A stretch of 64,000 bases of DNA, taken from the NCBI RefSeq assembly GCF_015667585.1, contig NZ_JADPEG010000007.1, positions 1 to 64,000 on the forward strand, written 5' to 3'. Below the pieces are notes generated by a model, which was given only the letters and a program-made list of their open reading frames with translations, did not search any database and was not told the DNA's origin. Position numbers and translations under genes: made by a program. Every line of letters begins with the position of its first letter. Within the stretch, counting starts at the first letter, position 1. Positions 42,272 through 51,431 of this stretch are shown here, one piece after another. The stretch is from Clostridium sp. D33t1_170424_F3. GTDB taxonomy: Bacteria > Bacillota > Clostridia > Oscillospirales > Acutalibacteraceae.

Positions 42272-42403
42272 TGTGTACCTCCTTTTTTATGAATCATTAG
42301 TAATACCATACTTTACAGGCCCATGAAAATCAATCCTATTTTGCTTATGTGAAATAATTTTACCTGATATATCCAATATCCTTCTTTATATCTGAAACAA
42401 CCT

Positions 42404-42435
42404 AAAAAGAGGACGCTGCATCGCGTCCTCTTTTT
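42404..42435. terminator. Two-sided terminator upstream of RHH gene B
   Basis: GAGGACGC (42409-42416) pairs with GCGTCCTC (42423-42430). A5 precedes and T5 follows the stem, so it works in both directions; it ends the minus-strand membrane-protein gene. Confidence 0.88.
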
Positions 42436-42469
42436 ATTCTCTTATCATGCCGTTTCAAAAAACTGCTTT

Positions 42470-42793
42470 TCAGGAAAGAGGCGTTTCGCCCTCTTCCTTT
42501 TCTTTACATAACTCTTCTATTTGCTCCCACTCCACGAGCGTATCGGGAGATTCTTCTTTCTGTTCGGCATATTCCAGCCCGTCGGTTTCCTCCGGCTCTG
42601 GGGTCGGCCGGCCCCGCGGCGAATCCGTCCAGCTGGAGAAGGCAAGGTAGATACCGGTGCAGGCCAGAAAAACGGCAACAATCGAGGCGGCCACGGACCA
42701 GTTTTCGATCCCGGCCGGCCCCAGCACCATTGCCACCAGACAGAGGATGGTCCCCACCTCATAAAAAATAAAGGAAAGTTTATGATCCGTCAC
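42470..42793 (-). CDS. Small two-helix membrane protein
   Basis: The 107-residue protein has two membrane helices (about 10-27 and 32-52) and then a hydrophilic acidic tail (ETDGLEYAEQKEESPDTLVEWEQIEELCKEKEE). The family is not recognised. It lies 24 bases after rsmA on the minus strand with a ribosome site (GGGAGGAAT) before the ATG, so it is probably co-transcribed with rsmA. It is followed by a strong terminator. Confidence 0.65.
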   Translation of the reverse strand: MTDHKLSFIFYEVGTILCLVAMVLGPAGIENWSVAASIVAVFLACTGIYLAFSSWTDSPRGRPTPEPEETDGLEYAEQKEESPDTLVEWEQIEELCKEKEEGETPLS

Positions 42794-42817
42794 TGCAATT
42801 CCTCCCGAAAAGATCGT

Positions 42818-43684
42818 TTAAAGGCGTTCCAACGCCCGGCTGAGGGCGGCAAACTGCTCCATCGTCAGCTGTTCCGCCCGCGCGTTCTGCGCGATACCAG
42901 CCGCGTCACAGGCCGCGGCAATTCGCTCCTTGGGAATTGACAAACCCGCTGCAATCGCATTAAGAATGGTCTTTCTGCGCTGGCCAAACGCCGCTTTGAC
43001 CAGTGCGAAGAACTTCTTCTCATTGGGAATATCAATTGCGGCCTCCGGGCGCACATCCAACCGGATCACTGAGGAATCCACGTTGGGCGGCGGCAGGAAG
43101 CTCCCGCGCGACACCTGGAACAGCACACGCGGCTCCGCATAATACTGCACCGCCACGCTGACCGCGCCGCACTCCCGTTTGCCGGGCTGGGCGCAGAGCC
43201 GCTGCGCGGCCTCCTTCTGCACCATCACCGTCAATCCCGCGATGGGCAGCCGCTCCTCCAACAGACGCATGATGACCGGCGAGGTGATGTAATACGGCAG
43301 ATTGGCGCAAACCACCACCTGCATCCCGGGGAATTCCTCCCGCAACAGCTTTTGCAAGTCCACCTTTAAAATATCGTCGTTGACCACTTTTACATTGCCG
43401 TAGGGCGCGAGCGTCTCCTCCAACACCGGGAGAAGCCGTTTGTCCAGCTCGACGGACACTACTTTTTCCGCGCGCTTCGCCAGCTCCACGGTCAGCACGC
43501 CGATGCCGGGGCCTACCTCCAACACGCCCACACCCGGCGCCGCGCCGCACTCCTCCGCCATACGCGGGCAGACCGACGGGTTGATTAAAAAGTTTTGGCC
43601 CAGAGACTTGGAAAACGTAAACCCATGGCGGGTCAGCAGCGCTTTGATGGCGCTGGGATCGGACAACCTGAATGTTTCCTGCAA
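42818..43684 (-). CDS. rsmA: 16S rRNA dimethyladenosine transferase RsmA (KsgA)
   Basis: The 288-residue methyltransferase starts with FTFSKSLGQNFLINPSVC, then motif I VLEVGPGIGVLTVELA, the acidic VVSVELDKRL, DDILKVDL and the catalytic NLPYYITSPVIM. The C-terminal domain has PPPNVDSSVIRLD and FGQRRKTILNAI. It dimethylates two adjacent adenines near the 3' end of 16S rRNA using S-adenosylmethionine. Loss of the enzyme gives kasugamycin resistance in other bacteria. Confidence 0.97.
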   Translation of the reverse strand: MQETFRLSDPSAIKALLTRHGFTFSKSLGQNFLINPSVCPRMAEECGAAPGVGVLEVGPGIGVLTVELAKRAEKVVSVELDKRLLPVLEETLAPYGNVKVVNDDILKVDLQKLLREEFPGMQVVVCANLPYYITSPVIMRLLEERLPIAGLTVMVQKEAAQRLCAQPGKRECGAVSVAVQYYAEPRVLFQVSRGSFLPPPNVDSSVIRLDVRPEAAIDIPNEKKFFALVKAAFGQRRKTILNAIAAGLSIPKERIAAACDAAGIAQNARAEQLTMEQFAALSRALERL

Positions 43685-43761
43685 AATGGCAACCTCCGAA
43701 CGCCCGGATTGGGCTGATTTAGTATAAGTTTTAGTATATCATATTAATTTCCGATTTGCCA

Positions 43762-43790
43762 TTGATTCCACCGTGAAAATCCTCTATCAT
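43762..43790 (+). promoter_or_regulatory. Promoter of the dCMP deaminase gene
   Basis: TTGATT (43762-43767), a 17-base spacer and TATCAT (43785-43790), 40 bases before the gene start. Confidence 0.65.
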
Positions 43791-43830
43791 AAATGTTGAC
43801 CATATTTCGACACAGAGAGAGGGAACACCT

Positions 43831-44319
43831 ATGCAGCGAACTGACAAAGAAAATTATTATCTGGATATTGCCGAAACCGTTTCCGAACGCGGCACCTGCC
43901 TGCGCCGCAATTTTGGCGCTATTATCGTTCACAATGACGAGATTGTTTCCACCGGTTACAACGGCGCGCCGCGCGGCCGCAAAAACTGCATCGATACCGG
44001 CGTCTGCATTCGGGAAAGCCTCGGCATCCCGCGCGGGGAACGATACGAAGTCTGCCGCGCGGTACACGCGGAGGCCAACGCCATCATCAGCGCCGCCCGG
44101 CGCGATATGATCGGCTCCACCCTGTATCTGGTCGGCAGGGACGCCAAGACCGGAGAATATGTGGAAAACCCGTCCAGCTGCTCCATGTGCAAGCGGCAGA
44201 TCATCAACGCGGGCATCGCGCGCGTGGTCATCCGCCTGAACAAGACGGAGTTCACCAGCGTGGACGTCATGGACTGGGTCACCTTTGACGAATCACTGGA
44301 GGGCATCTTCGGCTATTGA
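43831..44319 (+). CDS. dCMP deaminase family protein (ComEB-like)
   Basis: The 162-residue enzyme has GAIIVHNDEIVSTGYNGAPRG, the zinc/proton-shuttle motif VHAEANAI (His and catalytic Glu) and the cysteine pair in PSSCSMCKRQIINAGI. Length and order match deoxycytidylate deaminases, which make dUMP for thymidylate synthesis. It is single, with its own promoter and a terminator at 44411. An additional CIDTGVC segment near residue 50 supplies further cysteines, as in many members of the family. Confidence 0.93.
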   Translation: MQRTDKENYYLDIAETVSERGTCLRRNFGAIIVHNDEIVSTGYNGAPRGRKNCIDTGVCIRESLGIPRGERYEVCRAVHAEANAIISAARRDMIGSTLYLVGRDAKTGEYVENPSSCSMCKRQIINAGIARVVIRLNKTEFTSVDVMDWVTFDESLEGIFGY

Positions 44320-44410
44320 TGCATTTTCAGCATATAAAAGCAACCGTTCTTCGGTTCGGAAATCCCGCGAAGACATGTTTTTTATCCGGACATGAAAATT
44401 GCATATAAGA

Positions 44411-44454
44411 AAGGAAAGAGTGAACGGGCCGCGCATTCCGTTCACTCTTTCCTT
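44411..44454. terminator. Two-way terminator between dCMP deaminase and azlD
   Basis: A 17-bp perfect stem (AAGGAAAGAGTGAACGG with CCGTTCACTCTTTCCTT) around a ten-base loop lies between two convergent genes. It reaches into the last codon of azlD. Confidence 0.88.
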
Positions 44455-44797
44455 ATACGAAAATAAACCTTGTAATCTGTTCCATAAGGAAAACCGCCGC
44501 CGTAGACCCTACCGCCACGGTGAGCAGTCCCTTGTCCCGGTAAGCCAGCAGCAGCGCAACGACCATCCCGATGGAGGCGCACAGCACACTCTGCATCGTC
44601 ACCGCTTCCGCAGTGGAAAACAGAATAGCCGGGAAGGTCATGGCCGCCAGCACCGCATACGGCACATAGGCCAAAAAGGAACGGATAAACCGGTTCTGAA
44701 TTTTCTTTTTAAAAATCGCCAGGGGCAGCACGCGGATCACGTAGGTAACAACCGCCATCACAGCGATGGAAAGCAGGATACGCGTGTAGTCGATCAT
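44453..44797 (-). CDS. azlD: Branched-chain amino acid exporter subunit AzlD
   Basis: The 114-residue protein has four hydrophobic helices and the AzlD features VVTYVIRVLPLAIF and FIRSFLAYVPYAVLAAMTFPAIL. The start at 44797 overlaps the azlC stop by four bases. AzlCD exports branched-chain amino acids, as shown for AzlCD of Bacillus and BrnFE of Corynebacterium. It is the last gene of the leucine operon. Confidence 0.9.
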   Translation of the reverse strand: MIDYTRILLSIAVMAVVTYVIRVLPLAIFKKKIQNRFIRSFLAYVPYAVLAAMTFPAILFSTAEAVTMQSVLCASIGMVVALLLAYRDKGLLTVAVGSTAAVFLMEQITRFIFV

Positions 44798-45549
44798 CCT
44801 TCCCCACCCGCCTTTTCCGGTTCCGGCGCTTCCTCGTCGATCGGGTAGCGCGCCGCCGCATAAGCGGATACCAGCACGGCGCAGATAATGATTACCCAGC
44901 CGGAGGAAATCTGGTTCAGCAGCGGCAGCCATTTAAACGCACAGCTCAGCACGATGGACAGTACGACAACCACAGCGACCGGCCTCGCCTTGCGGGCGGG
45001 CGGGATAATGATCGCGATGAACATGCCGTAAATCGCAATGCCGAGCGCGTCGCGCAGGGACATCGGCAGCAGCCCCGCCGCCGTCGCCCCCAGGAAGGTC
45101 CCCAGCGCCCAGCCCGCATAGGGGGTAACAATCAGACCGGACAGATACTTCGCGCTGACTTCCTCCTTCTGCTGGATCGCCACGGCGAAGATTTCATCCG
45201 TGATGCCGAAGGCCAGGATCCACCGCTGCAAATTTGTCATTTTCGCCTCCACCTTTTGGGAAAGGGAGAGCGACATCAGCATATAGCGGATGTTGATAAT
45301 AAACGTAGTGATTGCAATTTCTATGTACATACCGCCCGTCAAAATGAGCTGCGTACCCGCCACCTGGCCCGCGGAGGTCAGATTGGTCATGGAGATCAGC
45401 AGCGCCACCCATACGGGCAGGCCGCCCTGCGTCGCCAGGATGCCGAACGCAAAGGACACGCTGAGGTATCCCAGGCAGATCGGCATGCCGTCCTTCAGCC
45501 CTTTTTGAAAGGTCAATGTTGATTGTTCCACTCTTTTGCTTCGCTCCAA
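44794..45549 (-). CDS. azlC: Branched-chain amino acid exporter subunit AzlC
   Basis: The 251-residue membrane protein opens with FQKGLKDGMPICLGYLSVSFAFGILA, has SAGQVAGTQLILTGG and FIINIRYMLMSLSLSQK, and later WILAFGITDEIFAVA, all typical of AzlC/BrnF. There are about seven hydrophobic segments. It follows leuB by nine bases and overlaps azlD, so export is controlled together with leucine synthesis by the upstream T-box. Confidence 0.92.
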   Translation of the reverse strand: MERSKRVEQSTLTFQKGLKDGMPICLGYLSVSFAFGILATQGGLPVWVALLISMTNLTSAGQVAGTQLILTGGMYIEIAITTFIINIRYMLMSLSLSQKVEAKMTNLQRWILAFGITDEIFAVAIQQKEEVSAKYLSGLIVTPYAGWALGTFLGATAAGLLPMSLRDALGIAIYGMFIAIIIPPARKARPVAVVVVLSIVLSCAFKWLPLLNQISSGWVIIICAVLVSAYAAARYPIDEEAPEPEKAGGEG

Positions 45550-45558
45550 TATTTCTTT

Positions 45559-46632
45559 TTACAGCAGGCTGCAGACCAGGTCTCCCATCTCCTCGCAGGT
45601 CACGGTCTTCATGCCTTCCCTGGCGATGTCCGCGGTGCGTGCCTGCTTGAGGGCGGCGGAAACCGCGTTTTCAATCGCCTTGGCCGCTTCGGGCTGGTTC
45701 AGGGAATATTGCAGCATCATCGCAACGGAGAGGATCGTCGCCAGCGGGTTCGCCTTGCCGGTGCCCGCGATGTCCGGAGCGGAACCGTGGATCGGCTCAT
45801 ACAGGCCTGACTGGTCCGCGCCCAGGCTGGCGGAGGCCAGCATGCCGATGCTGCCGCTGATCATGGACGCTTCGTCGGAGAGGATGTCTCCAAAGATGTT
45901 GGAGGTGACAATGACGTCAAACTGCTGCGGGTTGCGCACCAGCTGCATGGCGCAGTTATCCACATACATGTTGCTCAGTTCCACATCCGGAAACTCTTCC
46001 GCGCCGATGCGGGCGACCGTCGCACGCCACAGGCGGGAGGATTCCAGCACGTTGGCCTTATCCACGCTGCACAGCTTCTTGCCGCGCTTGCGCGCCATGT
46101 CGAACGCCACGCGCGCGATGCGCTCAATTTCCGGCACGGTGTACATTTCGGTATCGTAGGCCGCTTCCGCGCCGTCGACCTCTTTGCGGCCGCGCTCGCC
46201 AAAATAGATGCCGCCGGTCAGCTCGCGCACCACCATCACGTCCAGCTTGCCGCCGATGATTTCCGCCTTCAGCGGAGAAGCGTCGCGCAGCTCGTCAAAG
46301 ATGACCGCCGGGCGCAGGTTGGCAAACAGGCCCAGCGCGCCGCGGATCCCCAGCAGCCCCTTTTCCGGCCGCTGGTCGCCCGGCAGGGTATCCCATTTAG
46401 GGCCGCCGACCGCGCCCAGGAGCGTGGAATCCGCCGCTTTGCACTTGTCAATAGTGTCCTGCGGCAGGGGCGTGCCGGTTGCGTCGATGGCGCTGCCGCC
46501 CAGCAGGGCTTCGTCGTAGCTAACGCGGAAATCGAATTTTTCCGCCGCCCGATCCAGCACCTTGACCGCCTGATCTACAATTTCCGGGCCGATTCCGTCG
46601 CCCTTCAGCAATACAATTTTATATTCGTTCAT
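45559..46632 (-). CDS. leuB: 3-isopropylmalate dehydrogenase
   Basis: The 357-residue enzyme begins [23 protein letters not shown] and has [38 protein letters not shown], the metal site region [34 protein letters not shown] and [16 protein letters not shown]. It oxidises 3-isopropylmalate to the keto acid precursor of leucine using NAD. It lies 88 bases after leuA in the same operon. The isomerase genes leuC and leuD that act between LeuA and LeuB are not in the window. Confidence 0.97.
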   Translation of the reverse strand: MNEYKIVLLKGDGIGPEIVDQAVKVLDRAAEKFDFRVSYDEALLGGSAIDATGTPLPQDTIDKCKAADSTLLGAVGGPKWDTLPGDQRPEKGLLGIRGALGLFANLRPAVIFDELRDASPLKAEIIGGKLDVMVVRELTGGIYFGERGRKEVDGAEAAYDTEMYTVPEIERIARVAFDMARKRGKKLCSVDKANVLESSRLWRATVARIGAEEFPDVELSNMYVDNCAMQLVRNPQQFDVIVTSNIFGDILSDEASMISGSIGMLASASLGADQSGLYEPIHGSAPDIAGTGKANPLATILSVAMMLQYSLNQPEAAKAIENAVSAALKQARTADIAREGMKTVTCEEMGDLVCSLL

Positions 46633-46720
46633 CTATGATTTCCTCCTGATTTTTCTGTATGATATTTACGCATCCCTTCGGGAACAACCTATGTCTGTCC
46701 CGCGCGGGCAAAGCGTTAAT

Positions 46721-48415
46721 TTATGCCTCTTGCTCGCCGCTGGCGCGGTTGATGGCGCAGATGATACCCTTGATGGAGGCCAGGCTGATATTGCCGTCCA
46801 TACCGACGCCAAAGACCGTCTCGCCGTTCGGCGCCGTCAGCTGGATATAGGAAATCGCCTTGGAATCCGCGCCGGCGGAAACGGCGTGTTCACGATAAGT
46901 GATGAATTTATAGTCTTTAATCCCCACGGTGCGCAGCGCCTTAAAGAACGCATCAATCGGGCCGTTACCGGTCGCACTGACAATGTGATCCTCATGCATG
47001 AAGCGCAGATTGCCTTCAAAGTGCACGATGGTCTCGCCCTCTGCGTCGTTCTCTTCATACAATTTGTATTTCTTGAGATTGTAGGGATACCGCAGGTCCA
47101 AATACTCACGGCGGAAAATCGCAAAGATTTCGTTGGGCTGCATCTCGCGTCCCGCCTCGTCGCAGGCCGCCTTGACCATTGCGCCGAACTCGGGGTGCAT
47201 CGCCTTGGGCAGCTCGTATCCAAAATTCTGCTGCATGATAAAGGCCGCGCCGCCCTTGCCGGACTGGCTGTTGATCCGGATGATCGGCTCGTATTCTCTG
47301 CCGACGTCCGCCGGGTCGATCGGCAGGTACGGCACCTCCCAGTATTCCGTGCCGCTCTGGCTCATGTATTCGACGCCCTTCTTGATCGCGTCCTGATGCG
47401 ATCCGGAGAACGCCGTAAACACCAGGTTTCCCGCATAGGGATGGCGGTCATGCACCTTCATGCGGGTGCATTTCTCATAAATTTCACGCACGTCCTTGAC
47501 ATGGGAGAAATCCAGCTCCGGATCGACGCCCTGGGAATACAGGTTCATCGCCACATTCATAATATCGGCGTTACCGGTGCGCTCGCCGTTGCCGAAGAGC
47601 GTTCCTTCCACACGGTCCGCCCCTGCCAGGATGCCCAACTCCGTCGCGGCGGTCGCGGTGCCGCGGTCGTTGTGCGGATGCAGGCTGATAATCAGGCTGT
47701 CACGGTCTTTGATCTTACGGCAGAAATATTCGATCTGATCCGCATGATGGTTCGGGGTGCTCATCTCGACGGTGTTGGGCAGATTCAAGATCAGCTTGTT
47801 TTCCGGCGTGGGCTGGAGAACATCCATGACCGCTTCACAGATTGCAACGGCGTTATCCATCTCCGTGCCGGAAAAGCTCTCCGGAGAATACTCGTAGCGG
47901 ATATTCATGCCGGTGCGCGCGACTTCCTCGTCGGTCAGTTCCTTGATGAGCTTTGCGCCGTTGACCGCAATATCGATGACGCCCTGCATATCGGTCTTGA
48001 AAACCACCTTGCGCTGCAGGGTGGAAGTGGAATTGTAAAAATGGACGATGACATTTTTTGCGCCCTTGATGGCTTCAAACGTCTTTTTGATCAGATGCGG
48101 ACGCGCCTGCACCAACACCTGAATGGTCACGTCGTCCGGAATCAGGTTCCGGTCAATCAGCGTGCGGCATATTTCATATTCCGTTTCGGACGCAGACGGG
48201 AATCCAATTTCAATTTCTTTGAACCCGATGTCCACGAGGGTCTGGAAAAAGAGCAGCTTTTCTTCCAGATTCATCGGGTCGATCAGCGCCTGGTTGCCAT
48301 CGCGCAGGTCCACGCTGCACCAGGTCGGGGCCTTTGTAATCACTTTGTCCGGCCATGTGCGGTCCGGCAGTGCGACCGGCTCAAAGGGAATATACTTTTT
48401 AAAGCGTTCGTACAT
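46721..48415 (-). CDS. leuA: 2-isopropylmalate synthase (LeuA type 2)
   Basis: The 564-residue enzyme has the TIM-barrel start VDLRDGNQALIDPMNLEEKL, metal-binding region SLHPHNDRGTATAATELGIL and GTLFGNGERTGNADIMNVAMNL, and a C-terminal regulatory domain expected to sense leucine (VHFEGNLRFMHEDHIVSATGNGPIDAFFKAL). The length and the opening (FKKYIPFEPVALPDRTWP) match the second LeuA subfamily found in actinobacteria and some clostridia. It makes the first committed step to leucine. Expression is set by the leucine T-box. Confidence 0.96.
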   Translation of the reverse strand: MYERFKKYIPFEPVALPDRTWPDKVITKAPTWCSVDLRDGNQALIDPMNLEEKLLFFQTLVDIGFKEIEIGFPSASETEYEICRTLIDRNLIPDDVTIQVLVQARPHLIKKTFEAIKGAKNVIVHFYNSTSTLQRKVVFKTDMQGVIDIAVNGAKLIKELTDEEVARTGMNIRYEYSPESFSGTEMDNAVAICEAVMDVLQPTPENKLILNLPNTVEMSTPNHHADQIEYFCRKIKDRDSLIISLHPHNDRGTATAATELGILAGADRVEGTLFGNGERTGNADIMNVAMNLYSQGVDPELDFSHVKDVREIYEKCTRMKVHDRHPYAGNLVFTAFSGSHQDAIKKGVEYMSQSGTEYWEVPYLPIDPADVGREYEPIIRINSQSGKGGAAFIMQQNFGYELPKAMHPEFGAMVKAACDEAGREMQPNEIFAIFRREYLDLRYPYNLKKYKLYEENDAEGETIVHFEGNLRFMHEDHIVSATGNGPIDAFFKALRTVGIKDYKFITYREHAVSAGADSKAISYIQLTAPNGETVFGVGMDGNISLASIKGIICAINRASGEQEA

Positions 48416-48456
48416 ATCAATTTCCTCCTATTAAAATAAAACATATAATACAGAAT

Positions 48457-48720
48457 AAAAAAGCCCCGAACTTCTATCAAGAAGTTCGGGGCGAATCATC
48501 AAATCCGCGGTACCACCCAAATTCAGCGCAAAAGCGCCCTCAAGCCTCCAACAAGGCCCCGGCCTGTAACGCCGCCACGCGTCCGGTTCTACCAAAGAGT
48601 TCAAACCGGCAGCTCAGGGATGAGCTATACACACGCATCTTCCCACCGGTTCGCACCAATCACCGGCTCTCTGGAGAAAAGAAACCTGTCTTATTCCCGT
48701 CATTGCCTTTTAATATGTTA
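48457..48720 (-). ncRNA. T-box leader of leuA (leucine)
   Basis: The T-box core GGGTGGTACCGCGG lies at 48505-48518 on the minus strand. The terminator GCCCCGAACTTC/GAAGTTCGGGGC (48463-48492) and a T-run follow. Upstream, a Stem I-like region holds GAACTC (in CCGGTTTGAACTCTTTGG), whose CTC is a good leucine specifier codon. Uncharged tRNA-Leu would stabilise the antiterminator and switch on leuA-leuB-azlC-azlD. Confidence 0.9.
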
Positions 48721-48725
48721 CTATC

Positions 48726-48754
48726 ATAATAGCGCCGCCGTCAAAAAATGTCAA
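48726..48754 (-). promoter_or_regulatory. Promoter of the leucine operon
   Basis: On the minus strand TTGACA (48749-48754), a 17-base spacer and TATTAT (48726-48731). The -35 overlaps the last codons of the upstream phosphatase gene. Confidence 0.8.
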
Positions 48755-49500
48755 GGGGTTTTCTCATCTTTTTCAATGTAACGGCTGAATGCGCGGTCCG
48801 CCGCCTCGCGCGCAATATCCGTCAGCTGCTTTTCCTCGGTCTTCTCCTCTCCATGTCCTTTGGGAAGGATGTCGTACACCTCCGCCACCATGGAGCGCAT
48901 CCAGAGGCCGGGCGTAATGCGCATGGAATAACCGCAGCCGTTTTCCGTCATCCAGTCATAAAAACTGGCGCGCGGCAGGCCGTACGCGGAAAGAATGGAC
49001 ATCAGCGTGCCGCCGTGCGCGACCACCACTGCGGAGGTCGTGCCGGAACGCAGCATATCTTCCACCAGCTTTTCAAACGCTTTACAGGTGCGGTAGACCA
49101 GCTGCGCGGTGCTTTCCCCATTGGGCGGCGCGGCGTTATGACCGTTCTCCATCCATTTGAGGAAATTTTCATCCTCCGCCGCAAGCTGCTTGGCAGTCTT
49201 GCCCTCCCAGTCGCCAAAGTCGCATTCCCGGAAGTCGTCGATCACCTCCGGCCGTGCGTCCGGATACAGAATGCGCAGCGTTTCCCGGCAGCGGGTCAAC
49301 GGGCTGGTATAATACGTCTGCGCCAGCGGATAGCCGTATTTCTCCTTCAATTCCTGTAACGCGTCGATTCCCTCCTGCGCCAGCGGAGAATCGGTTCTGC
49401 CCACATATTGTCCCAAGAGGTTTCCTTCCGTCAGCCCGTGACGGATCAAATGAATGGTGTAAGATTTCATACGCAGCGGCGCTAAACGGCTAAAAAACAT
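48751..49500 (-). CDS. Histidine phosphatase (phosphoglycerate-mutase-like)
   Basis: The protein has the catalytic RHG motif in YTIHLIRHGLTEGN, YTSPLTRCRETLRIL, ECDFGDWEGKTAKQL and the second catalytic histidine in VVVAHGGTLMSIL. These place it in the broad histidine phosphatase family; alpha-ribazole phosphatase (CobC) and sugar-phosphate phosphatases are relatives, and the substrate is not clear. The start at 49500 has AGGG six bases upstream; one at 49470 (MKSYTIHL) would fit family length better but lacks a ribosome site. The product is 239-249 residues. Confidence 0.85.
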   Translation of the reverse strand: MFFSRLAPLRMKSYTIHLIRHGLTEGNLLGQYVGRTDSPLAQEGIDALQELKEKYGYPLAQTYYTSPLTRCRETLRILYPDARPEVIDDFRECDFGDWEGKTAKQLAAEDENFLKWMENGHNAAPPNGESTAQLVYRTCKAFEKLVEDMLRSGTTSAVVVAHGGTLMSILSAYGLPRASFYDWMTENGCGYSMRITPGLWMRSMVAEVYDILPKGHGEEKTEEKQLTDIAREAADRAFSRYIEKDEKTP

Positions 49501-49617
49501 CCTTTTCCCTGCCCTTGCGCCTGCAACCACCTTTCCAGATTGTAAATTATGGTTTATTTTTACAGTTTAACCGCTGAGTCTTGTGCCGAAAAATTTGTCG
49601 CATACTGTATCTAGCGG

Positions 49618-49646
49618 TTTACAAAATGTTGTATTTAGTATATACT
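49618..49646 (+). promoter_or_regulatory. Promoter of the XRE regulator at 49781
   Basis: TTTACA (49618-49623), a 17-base spacer and TATACT (49641-49646). The surrounding bases repeat TGTATxTAG twice (49606 and 49630 area), possibly an operator. Confidence 0.6.
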
Positions 49647-49780
49647 TTACTGTACGTTATCCCATTTTACCTGCTATTTCGACAAGCGCCGCAGGCCTCT
49701 GCGGCTTAAGTGCGCCCATTTTGGGGCGCCGGACTGCGGTGCTTGTAACAATATCCAACAAACGGGGTGGAGGATCGAAA

Positions 49781-50509
49781 ATGAATCATCATTTTCCCAG
49801 GATTATTACGCTCTTGCGCAAGGAACGCGGCTTGAGCCAGAAAAGCGCCGCAGAACAGCTCGGCGTTTCCCAGGCGTTGCTTTCGCACTATGAAAAGGGC
49901 ATCCGCGAATGCGGGCTGGAGTTTGTCGTCCGGGTTGCGGACTTTTATAATGTTTCCACAGATTATCTTCTCGGCAGAAGCCCGCACCGCACCGGCGCGA
50001 TGATCACCGTCGAGGACCTCCCGGAGCCGGACGCCGCCGGCAAGGAAAATGTATTTAAAGGCAGCTTGCTGCCCACGCTGAATAAAAAGCTGATTGCCAA
50101 TTCCCTGAACATCATTTACAGCATCCTGCAAAAATGCAATAACAAGCACCTGACCACGGAGATTTCCGCTTTTTTGAGCGTTGCGGTCTACAAGGCGTTT
50201 CGCCTGTTGTATTCCTCCAACGGGAAAAATCCACAGGGGCTGTTTTCCATTTCACAGAGATTGAGCAACGGCCGCGCCAATGCAGCGCAGGAAGTGGCTA
50301 TCTCCAACGCGGAAGCGCTTTCCTGCGGCGAAAACGTGGACGATATGGAGGGATTGGACAAGGAATTGCTTCCCGTGCTCTCGCCGGAACAGCTTTCCGC
50401 CGAATATCCGCTGTTCTCCTCCTCCCTGTTTAACCTGATCCAGAATGCGGAAGCCCGCATGGGCAGCAAAAAGCAGGGAAACACGCCGCGTACAAAAGCC
50501 AAAAAATAG
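49781..50509 (+). CDS. XRE-family transcriptional regulator
   Basis: The 242-residue protein begins with an HTH_3 domain (IITLLRKERGLSQKSAAEQLGVSQALLSHYEKGIRECGLEFVVRVADFYNVSTDYLLGRS). A conserved-looking 160-residue helical region of unknown function follows. The ATG at 49781 has GGTGGAGGA upstream; a long in-frame extension to 49583 lacks a ribosome site and spans the promoter. The layout (HTH plus a long helical tail) is common in Ruminococcaceae regulators of unknown target. A terminator follows. Confidence 0.85.
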   Translation: MNHHFPRIITLLRKERGLSQKSAAEQLGVSQALLSHYEKGIRECGLEFVVRVADFYNVSTDYLLGRSPHRTGAMITVEDLPEPDAAGKENVFKGSLLPTLNKKLIANSLNIIYSILQKCNNKHLTTEISAFLSVAVYKAFRLLYSSNGKNPQGLFSISQRLSNGRANAAQEVAISNAEALSCGENVDDMEGLDKELLPVLSPEQLSAEYPLFSSSLFNLIQNAEARMGSKKQGNTPRTKAKK

Positions 50510-50559
50510 ATGATTTTATTATAGCAGATAAATAGTAGAATGCAACCAGCAGATCAGAC

Positions 50560-50590
50560 AAGCCGTTTGTTTTAAAACAAACGGCTTTTT
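50560..50590 (+). terminator. Terminator after the XRE regulator
   Basis: AGCCGTTTGTTTT pairs perfectly with AAAACAAACGGCT without spacer bases and is followed by TTTT. Confidence 0.85.
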
Positions 50591-50652
50591 ATGATTCCTC
50601 CAGCAAACAGGCCGCTGGCTCTGCCGGTGATAATCTGAATCCATGATTCAAA

Positions 50653-51117
50653 TTATCTTTTCCCCATCGTGCGGGCAATCACAAAAACGCCCGCCAGCGT
50701 TTCGCCTATAGACAAGCCTAATAGCAAGCCTGAAACGATGTCACGGGCCACCGATCCCGCGTAAAAATGTGAAGCAGCGTAAAAAATGATTCCGACACAA
50801 ATGAGGACTATACCCAGCAACAGATTTTTTTGTTTATCCAGATTCTGTACGCGTTCCAACATGTCCAATATCTGCTGTTCGTCATAAATGCGAATACTGT
50901 CCTTTTCCTTCATTTCTCCATCCATTAATTCAGCAACTGTCATGTCCAATTCTTTGCACAGCGCTTCTATTACGCCATAGTCGGGCATGCATTTCCCGGT
51001 TTCCCATTTTGAAATGGTTTTGTTTGACACGTTAAGCTTTTCAGCAAGCTGTTCCTGCGTCAGGTTTTTTTCCTTGCGCTTTTTCATGATGAATTGCCCG
51101 ATTACAATTTGATTCAT
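50653..51117 (-). CDS. XRE-family regulator with two membrane helices
   Basis: The 154-residue protein has an N-terminal HTH_3 domain (FIMKKRKEKNLTQEQLAEKLNVSNKTISKWETGKCMPDYGVIEALCKELDMTVAELMDGE), a short linker, and two hydrophobic helices (about 99-118 and 127-148). Membrane-bound regulators of this form are common in Firmicutes and often sit next to genes for resistance or transport. GGAGGCG precedes the ATG. A perfect palindrome (ATTTTCAA-C-TTGAAAAT, 51155-51171) upstream is a good candidate for its own operator. Confidence 0.85.
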   Translation of the reverse strand: MNQIVIGQFIMKKRKEKNLTQEQLAEKLNVSNKTISKWETGKCMPDYGVIEALCKELDMTVAELMDGEMKEKDSIRIYDEQQILDMLERVQNLDKQKNLLLGIVLICVGIIFYAASHFYAGSVARDIVSGLLLGLSIGETLAGVFVIARTMGKR

Positions 51118-51431
51118 TCCACACGCCTCCGATCTGTTTTATGCTGATTTTACTATTTTCAACTTGAAAATCACATCCCCTGTTGAGCGAATCCGGGTGG
51201 AATCATGGTTTTCTATTCATGTCCAACCGGTTTTCTGTGGACTTTTCGCGTTTTCAAGGCTGTAATATCGGTATTTGCTGATAGTCTGTCCCACATCTTT
51301 TCCCGCAATCTTACAGACCATCTTGCCCCATGGAAAATATGATTCTATAAAGTTAAATACCGAATAGACAATCCCGCCGGTTCATGGTAGAATAAAGCAA
51401 AATCAAGAATCATAAAGAAGGGCATATTGTG
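51118..51431. promoter_or_regulatory. Intergenic region with a 17-bp palindromic operator
   Basis: ATTTTCAACTTGAAAAT at 51155-51171 is an exact palindrome around a central C, 38 bases before the start of the membrane-bound XRE regulator. The rest of the 314 bases has no visible gene. A ribosome site AAGAAGGG precedes the lipoprotein start at 51432. A clear promoter for that gene was not found; TAGAAT near 51388 is a possible -10. Confidence 0.6.
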
